64,000 nucleotides of DNA, from assembly GCA_035448545.1 (NCBI GenBank), contig DAOTJE010000004.1, forward strand, positions 1-64,000, in the 5' to 3' direction. The position numbers and the translations under genes are program-made. The stretch is from Anaerobaca sp035448545. GTDB lineage: Bacteria; Planctomycetota; Phycisphaerae; Sedimentisphaerales; Anaerobacaceae. The notes under the pieces were generated by a model, which was not told where the DNA came from, searched no databases, and was given only the letters and a program-made list of their open reading frames with translations. This document shows, piece after piece, positions 59,017 to 64,000 of the stretch (within the stretch, counting starts at the first letter, position 1; every line of letters starts with the position of its first letter).

Positions 59017-60384
59017 GTGAACCCGAACGCATCCACAGACCCGCGATCCGCTCCGCGTGGTACGTACATGGCGAACGAACCTGCCATTGCTACGACCTTC
59101 GCTGTCATGCCCGGCAGAGACGAAGAGAGACATCCGGACGATGTCGGGCCTTCGTCCGAGCGGCGAATGCAGCCGGAGGGGCGCCAGCGAGGCGAAAGAG
59201 GGCTTCGTGGATCAGCCAAGGGAATCGACGAGTGTATCCCCTGGCCTCTGCGCGGGGCTCTTCGGCCGTTGGTCTACTGCTATACGCTGTTCAATGAGGT
59301 TCGGCCGCGGTTCTACGTGGCCGAGAGTCGGCACGACGCAGACGGAGCGGTCGGTACGGTGCTCTGCGCCGCCCAGGGCCGCGACAGAAGATACCTGCTC
59401 GGCCAGTTTCTGGGCGCCGGCTACCGGGAACGCTGCATCGGTCGAAGGTGGCTGTGGGACATTCCAAAGGTGGTGACGCGGGAGGGACGCGGCTGCGGCA
59501 TGGTTGTCGTCAAGACGCTGGGCCGGTTTCGACGGCTGCTGAAACCAGAACAGTGGTTCTATGTCCCCGGATGGGTCACGGGGGATGTCCCTGTTCCGCT
59601 CGATCCTGCTGTCCTGTCGGCGGAAACCGTCCGGTCGGATCTTCGGAGGATTCAGAAGAACGGGTTGCGCTTCCGTGTGACACAGGATGTCGAGCAGTTG
59701 AAGGACTTCTACGATCACATGTACGTACCGTATGTATCGCAGACCCACGGCAGCAGCGCGGTAATCATGCCCTATGAGTCGATGAGGGCGGCTGTCCGGG
59801 ACTGCGAGCTTGTCCTGGTGATGCAGGCGGACGATCCGATCGCGGGAATGCTGATTTCCTATTCGCAAGCGGTGCCTCGATTGTGGACTCTGGGAGTGCG
59901 AGATGCCAATCGAGACTTCGTTCGCGACGGAGCCATCGGCGCGTTATATCACTTCTCGCTCCAGCGTCTTCAGGAGAAGGGATATGCCAAAGCGAGTCTC
60001 GGCCTGTCGCGTCCGTTCCTTCAGGATGGGGTCCTGCGCTACAAGAAGAAGCTGGGGATGAGGCTTTCGCGTACTGGCCGGGAGTGGTTCGCTATCCGAA
60101 TCCTGGAGGACTCCAAGGCGACGAGGGCATTGCTGGAGAAGACTCCCCTGATCGTCGAGCGGGACGGTCGGTTGTATGGGCTTGTCTGTCTTGACGGGAG
60201 TGTCGAGCGGTTCTCCGACGAGGATTGGGAACGGATGGACCGGCAGTTTTTCATGGAAGGACTGTCGGGGCTTCAAATCGTCCCGTTCGGGGGATCGGGC
60301 CATGATGTGACTGTGCCAGCCCATCTGGCCGGGAGAATCAGTGTGTGCTCAGCGCCGGAGTTTTTTCGGTCAGGACATCCATGA
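59017..60384 (+). CDS. GNAT/FemAB-like acyltransferase of the exopolysaccharide cluster
   Basis: The 455-residue protein has a C-terminal domain with the shape of a FemAB/GNAT N-acyltransferase: QDVEQLKDFYDHMYVPYVSQTHG, ELVLVMQADDPIAGMLISYS, GAIGALYHFSLQRLQEKGYAKASLG. The first 75 residues are low-complexity. Proteins of this type acylate sugars or amino sugars in polysaccharide clusters, or add amino acids to glycans. The acceptor is unknown. GTG 59017 is chosen because gaagggggg lies seven bases upstream; an ATG at 58927 inside rfbC and an ATG at 59068 are alternatives. Its stop overlaps the next start in ATGA (60381-60384). Confidence 0.75.
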   Translation: MNPNASTDPRSAPRGTYMANEPAIATTFAVMPGRDEERHPDDVGPSSERRMQPEGRQRGERGLRGSAKGIDECIPWPLRGALRPLVYCYTLFNEVRPRFYVAESRHDADGAVGTVLCAAQGRDRRYLLGQFLGAGYRERCIGRRWLWDIPKVVTREGRGCGMVVVKTLGRFRRLLKPEQWFYVPGWVTGDVPVPLDPAVLSAETVRSDLRRIQKNGLRFRVTQDVEQLKDFYDHMYVPYVSQTHGSSAVIMPYESMRAAVRDCELVLVMQADDPIAGMLISYSQAVPRLWTLGVRDANRDFVRDGAIGALYHFSLQRLQEKGYAKASLGLSRPFLQDGVLRYKKKLGMRLSRTGREWFAIRILEDSKATRALLEKTPLIVERDGRLYGLVCLDGSVERFSDEDWERMDRQFFMEGLSGLQIVPFGGSGHDVTVPAHLAGRISVCSAPEFFRSGHP

Positions 60385-63300
60385 GCGATTTTCTGATTCG
60401 AATCGGACACGACTGTGATTCCGGATGTCTGCTCGATCTGCTCAAGCAGCCGTACGGCAGCAGCGCGCCACGGGGACAGGGTTTTGACTTTGCCTGGGGT
60501 AGCGTGGCGGTGCTCGAGGATCGGCTTGCCTCCAACGCGAATATGATCCGGGTGCGCGACGGGGTGTTCGCCTGGGTGGGGGAACTCGTGGGAGGAATGT
60601 CCGAGACGGTGCGGACTGGTCTGGTTTCGCGGTTGTCCCGGTTGCAGCACTCTGCACGAGAAGAAGGTGACGCTCTTGAAAACGATCCGGTATTCGAACG
60701 GCTCAACGGGGCCTTTGCCATTTTGTATGCGGATGAAAGCGGGTTCAGCCTTGTGACGGATCCGCTGGGCGCGACGCAGGTGTTCTGGGGCAAGGGACCC
60801 GACGGGCGGGTGGTCTCGGCCGGTACGCATGCCGACCTCGTCGCGGTAGCGGCCGGTGTTTCGGATGAGGTGGATCCTGTTTCGCTCGGCCAGTTCCTGC
60901 GGCATGGGTATTGCGACTTTCCGGGTACGATGTATAAGAATCTTGTCGAAGGCCCTCCCGGCGCCGTCCATGGGGTGGGCAGGGCAAGAGACGCGGCGCA
61001 GCCGAAATACTGGTCCTACTGGCGGCCTCCTGCCGAGGTGCGGACGGGTTACAACGAAGCCGATTTGGCCGAGGCGCTGCGGGAGGCATTTCTTGTCGCG
61101 GTGGCGGAACGGTGTGGGCGCGAACGGACCGGTGTGGCCCTGAGTGGGGGTCTGGATTCTCGGCTGGTAATCGCCGCCGTCCCCCGCGACCAGGCCGGCA
61201 TTGCATTCACGTTGTGCGACTGGCTCAATCGGGAAGCGAGAACTGCACGGTCCGCGGCCGCGGCCTATGATCGGCCCTGGTTCCCGTTGGTCCGCCAGAA
61301 AGACTATCTTGCGGATCACCTTGTGGAGGTGGTCCGGCTCGTGGGGTGTGAGTGTGAGTTCGTGCACGCGCATCTGTATGGTTTTGCGGATACCATCACA
61401 AAGGAAGTGGATGCCCTGTTGACCGGGGACATGCTCGACACGCTTCTCCGGGCGTACACCGCCAAGGATTTCCGTTGTCGACAGCGGCTGGGTGGACTCC
61501 TCCCAAACCGCTATGAAAGGGTTCCTTTCGACGGCCTGCATGTGCCGCCGGATTTCTGGGACGGGCACGTTCCGCAGAGTGTGCGGGAGGGCATGGCGGA
61601 GCGGCGGAAGGCGTTCTATGACCGCCACGTCGACCCACGCCGGGGCAGTGTGGCCGAATCGCTCAAGGTCTATCCTTTCCGGCAGTGGGTGGAGGTCGCC
61701 ACCTGGGCGGCGCAGAGAAGACGCCTGCCTATGCGTCTGGTGGGGGCCGATCGGCGATTGCTTGATTTTGCCTTCACCTGTCCTGTGGAGCTCAAGCTCG
61801 GTGACAGAGTCTTTCTGAAAGTGGCGCGAGAAGTCATGGGGCCGGGTTTGCGAATTCCTTCCGCCAACGACGGTGTTCGGCCCTGCAGCGGACATGTCTG
61901 GCGTCTAACGCAGCGGGCGATCCGAAAATCCCAGAACCGCGTCGCCGGTCTCATGGAGCGCCTTGGCTGGAAGGCACCCATCCAACACTCCTGGCACGAC
62001 TATCCGACCTACTGGCGAGAGAGCGAGGGGCTCGCCAGGCTGCGGAACGAGTACGGGCCGCATCTCAACGACCTGGATGGCATGCTGTTCAACGGCCGCG
62101 GTCAGGCTCTCCTGAACGATAAGGAACTGTCCTGGGAGTACGGGCTTCGCCTTCTGCAGTTGGCTGTGTGGAAGGGGCTGGTGAAGGAATACCGAATGGC
62201 CTCGGTCCAGCGTCAAACCACGCGGACCTCCGTTGGGTGCGGACCGCGACAGTCTCGCTCGGGGCAAGGATGTGGATGTCCGGCCGACAGATCGAGCCGG
62301 ATGTCTGCTCTGTCGGTAGAAGAGACGACAGAGGGGCCGTCTTCGCCGTGCCCGATGCTCGAATCGTCGGTGTCCACCGTGCTACCCCGGCTTGAGGCTC
62401 AGAACAAGCCGGCCGGCACGCAGGACGCGCGGAAGCTGTCGGTTGCCTTCGTTCCCTACTGGGGTGCCGGGAATCCATATCAGGACGCCCTGACGCGGCA
62501 CTTGTCTGCTCTCGGAGTGGAGATGCAGAAGGGGCATTCTCTGAAGGATTTGTTTCGCTGCGGTGTCCTCCTCAACACCCGGCCGGACATCGTCCATTTG
62601 CACTGGCTTCCGGAATTCGGATGGCGGGACTGGCGTTTTCTGCGGGCTCTGGCATTTGCATCGCGCCTCGCTCTGTTGCGGCTAAGGGGCATCCCGTTGG
62701 TCTGGACCGTCCACAACCTGCGTCCGCATGAGTCGCGTCATCCGAGAATGGACTGGCTTCTGGCCCGGACGGTGGCTGCCCTGTCGAATGGCTTGATCGT
62801 CCACGGCCCGAACGCCCGACAACAGGCGATCGATACGTGGCGGTTGCGGGATCCAGGGCGTTTCGTCGTGATCCCACACCCCGGCTACATCGACGACTAT
62901 CCTAACCACATCGATCGCGCGACCGCCCGCGCGCGATTGGGTCTTGCGGATTCGCGGGTGGTGTTTCTGTTTCTTGGCGCGGTGCGGCCGTACAAAGGCG
63001 TGCCGGAACTGATCGAGGCCTTTCGGCAGCTTGCCTCGGATCGTGCCGTCCTGGTCATTGCCGGGCAACCGTTGAACGATGAGTTTCGGCGGAAGATCGA
63101 GACTGCGGGCGCGGGCCTGGACAACATGCGTTTCTACCCCGGTTTTGTGCCGGACGATGAGGTTCAGGTGTATATGAATGCGGCGGACGCCGTAGTCCTG
63201 CCGTATCGGTGTCTTCTATCGTCCGGCGCTGCGCTGCTGGCAATGTCATTCGGCAAGCCCTGCATCGGCCCGGCGAGGGGATGTCTGACCGACGTTTTGG

Positions 63301-63542
63301 ATGATTCCGGTGCCTTCCTGTACGACCCTGGGCGTAAGACGGGGCTCCTGGAAAGCATGCAGTGTGTCCTGGAGAAGGCCGACACGTTACCCGCCATGGG
63401 CGCGCACAATCGCCGGAAGGCATCACAATGGACATGGGCCAAGGCCGCCGCCGCCACCAGGGCACTGTACGATTCGTGTCTGTCGGGCGCCGGATCGCCC
63501 GACTTCAACACCGCGCGTCGGGGGAGAGTGTTGCCGTCATGA
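60381..63542 (+). CDS. Asparagine-synthase-like protein fused to a GT4-type glycosyltransferase
   Basis: The 1053-residue protein has two parts. Residues 1-230 resemble a class II glutamine amidotransferase domain (VFERLNGAFAILYADESG, LVTDPLGATQVFWG) but start MSDFLI, without the catalytic Cys2. Residues about 231-620 are the asparagine-synthase/PP-loop domain with GVALSGGLDSRLVIA (SGGLDS 255-260), which adenylates a carboxylate. A linker at about 620-680 is low-complexity. Residues about 683-1045 form a GT-B glycosyltransferase (LSVAFVPYWGAGNPYQ, VWTVHNLRPHES, GAVRPYKGVPELIEAF, DAVVLPYRCLLSSGAALLAMSFG with the GT4 end motif). There is no stop or frame break between them. It overlaps its neighbours by ATGA at both ends. 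It could both transfer a sugar and amidate a uronic acid in the same polysaccharide. Confidence 0.88.
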   Translation: MSDFLIRIGHDCDSGCLLDLLKQPYGSSAPRGQGFDFAWGSVAVLEDRLASNANMIRVRDGVFAWVGELVGGMSETVRTGLVSRLSRLQHSAREEGDALENDPVFERLNGAFAILYADESGFSLVTDPLGATQVFWGKGPDGRVVSAGTHADLVAVAAGVSDEVDPVSLGQFLRHGYCDFPGTMYKNLVEGPPGAVHGVGRARDAAQPKYWSYWRPPAEVRTGYNEADLAEALREAFLVAVAERCGRERTGVALSGGLDSRLVIAAVPRDQAGIAFTLCDWLNREARTARSAAAAYDRPWFPLVRQKDYLADHLVEVVRLVGCECEFVHAHLYGFADTITKEVDALLTGDMLDTLLRAYTAKDFRCRQRLGGLLPNRYERVPFDGLHVPPDFWDGHVPQSVREGMAERRKAFYDRHVDPRRGSVAESLKVYPFRQWVEVATWAAQRRRLPMRLVGADRRLLDFAFTCPVELKLGDRVFLKVAREVMGPGLRIPSANDGVRPCSGHVWRLTQRAIRKSQNRVAGLMERLGWKAPIQHSWHDYPTYWRESEGLARLRNEYGPHLNDLDGMLFNGRGQALLNDKELSWEYGLRLLQLAVWKGLVKEYRMASVQRQTTRTSVGCGPRQSRSGQGCGCPADRSSRMSALSVEETTEGPSSPCPMLESSVSTVLPRLEAQNKPAGTQDARKLSVAFVPYWGAGNPYQDALTRHLSALGVEMQKGHSLKDLFRCGVLLNTRPDIVHLHWLPEFGWRDWRFLRALAFASRLALLRLRGIPLVWTVHNLRPHESRHPRMDWLLARTVAALSNGLIVHGPNARQQAIDTWRLRDPGRFVVIPHPGYIDDYPNHIDRATARARLGLADSRVVFLFLGAVRPYKGVPELIEAFRQLASDRAVLVIAGQPLNDEFRRKIETAGAGLDNMRFYPGFVPDDEVQVYMNAADAVVLPYRCLLSSGAALLAMSFGKPCIGPARGCLTDVLDDSGAFLYDPGRKTGLLESMQCVLEKADTLPAMGAHNRRKASQWTWAKAAAATRALYDSCLSGAGSPDFNTARRGRVLPS

Positions 63543-64000
63543 CAATCGACTTGGTGTTCATTACTTATCAGCGGCTGGAATACACGAAAGTAGCACTGGC
63601 GTCCGTTCTGGCCGATCCAACGGAGGAGTTCTCTCTGACAATTTGGGACAATGCCTCAACGGACGGGACCGTAGAGTACCTCCGCAATGAGGTGAGCGAC
63701 CCTCGCATCGCCGACATTGTCTTCTCCAGAGAGAATATCGGTCAAACCGCCGCTGTGAACAAGGTCTGGGGAGCCTCGCGAGCAGATCTGCTCGGCAAGC
63801 TGGACAACGACTGCATTCTCACGCCGGGATGGACGCGCACACTGGCGCAGGCCCATCAGGATATCGAGAAGCTGGGGGTGGTCGCCTGCTGGCACTTCTT
63901 CCCGGACGACTTCGACTACGAGCGCGCCAAGCATAAGATTGAAACGTTCGGACGCCATCAAATCTTCCGGCATCCGTGGACCTGCGGGACCGGATTGTTG
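63539..64000 (+). CDS. GT2-family glycosyltransferase (3' truncated by window)
   Basis: The frame is open from ATG 63539 to the window end (154 codons). It begins IDLVFITYQRLEYTKVALASVL, has the nucleotide-binding DNASTDGT near residue 43, ENIGQTAAVNKVWG, and the metal-binding DND in GKLDNDCILTPGW (about residues 94-96). These are the A-type signature motifs of inverting GT2 enzymes that use nucleotide sugars. The start overlaps the stop of the fusion gene in ATGA (63539-63542), so it belongs to the same operon. The C-terminal part is not visible. Confidence 0.92.
   Translation, partial: MTIDLVFITYQRLEYTKVALASVLADPTEEFSLTIWDNASTDGTVEYLRNEVSDPRIADIVFSRENIGQTAAVNKVWGASRADLLGKLDNDCILTPGWTRTLAQAHQDIEKLGVVACWHFFPDDFDYERAKHKIETFGRHQIFRHPWTCGTGLL

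Noticed and set aside
60273..61895. 540-codon open frame opposite the asparagine-synthase fusion
   Set aside because: Antisense to the SGGLDS-containing domain, with no motifs and no ribosome-binding site.
1..64000. tRNA, rRNA, CRISPR arrays, insertion sequences and integration sites
   Set aside because: Intergenic regions were read on both strands, and none showed tRNA-like folds, repeat-spacer arrays, transposase motifs or flanking target duplications.

Overview
The window looks like chromosomal DNA of a GC-rich, diderm bacterium of the Planctomycetota, most likely a Phycisphaerae/Sedimentisphaerales-type polysaccharide degrader. This placement is inferred from gene content, because no rRNA or tRNA is present. 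The indicators are many secreted glycoside-hydrolase-like and beta-helix proteins, dockerin-like plus lamin-tail plus CotH proteins, Gfo/Idh and DUF4432 sugar genes, a complete type II secretion (T2SS) operon, an LpxL-type acyltransferase (so an outer membrane), and an exosortase-type EpsI protein. I saw no insertion sequences, CRISPR arrays, phage genes or tRNAs.

1-7.8 kb: the 3' end of a Gfo/Idh/MocA oxidoreductase with a clear terminator, then the one-carbon pair fhs and folD. These are followed by two convergent genes for exported TIM-barrel-like proteins. 8.0-15.3 kb (minus strand): a tight seven-gene operon of xylose-isomerase-like protein, PIG-L deacetylase, NagB-like deaminase, PfkB kinase, DUF4432 mutarotase-like protein, mannitol-dehydrogenase-like protein and EamA transporter. 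It reads as an unassigned catabolic route for an acetylated amino sugar or sugar alcohol. Upstream lies a very large double-module FAD oxidoreductase lipoprotein.

19-38 kb: a 1254-residue beta-helix/PKD/propeller secreted protein; an LpxL-like acyltransferase and miaB, both with promoters placed for leaderless mRNA; two tandem dockerin-like/lamin-tail proteins, one with a CotH kinase domain; a radical-SAM B12-type enzyme; two clan-A glycoside-hydrolase-like proteins; SppA; a SAP-domain small protein; and a cold-shock gene with a strong promoter and structured leader.

38.7-55.3 kb (minus strand): a small Cys-rich protein with an all-acidic tail, then the T2SS operon gspC-D-E-F-G-I-J-K-L-M (no gspH). 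Immediately upstream of gspC is a CPBP-family intramembrane protease. Seven bases beyond that is a 1497-residue secreted protein ending in a Cys motif, a transmembrane segment and an Arg/Lys cluster. This looks like a dedicated C-terminal protein-sorting pair physically linked to its possible export machine, and it is the most interesting finding here.

55.8-64 kb (plus strand): an exopolysaccharide region with EpsI, a Wzx-type flippase, an RfbC epimerase, a GNAT/FemAB-like acyltransferase, an asparagine-synthase-like/glycosyltransferase fusion and a GT2 glycosyltransferase cut by the window end. The last five are joined by tight spacing or ATGA overlaps.
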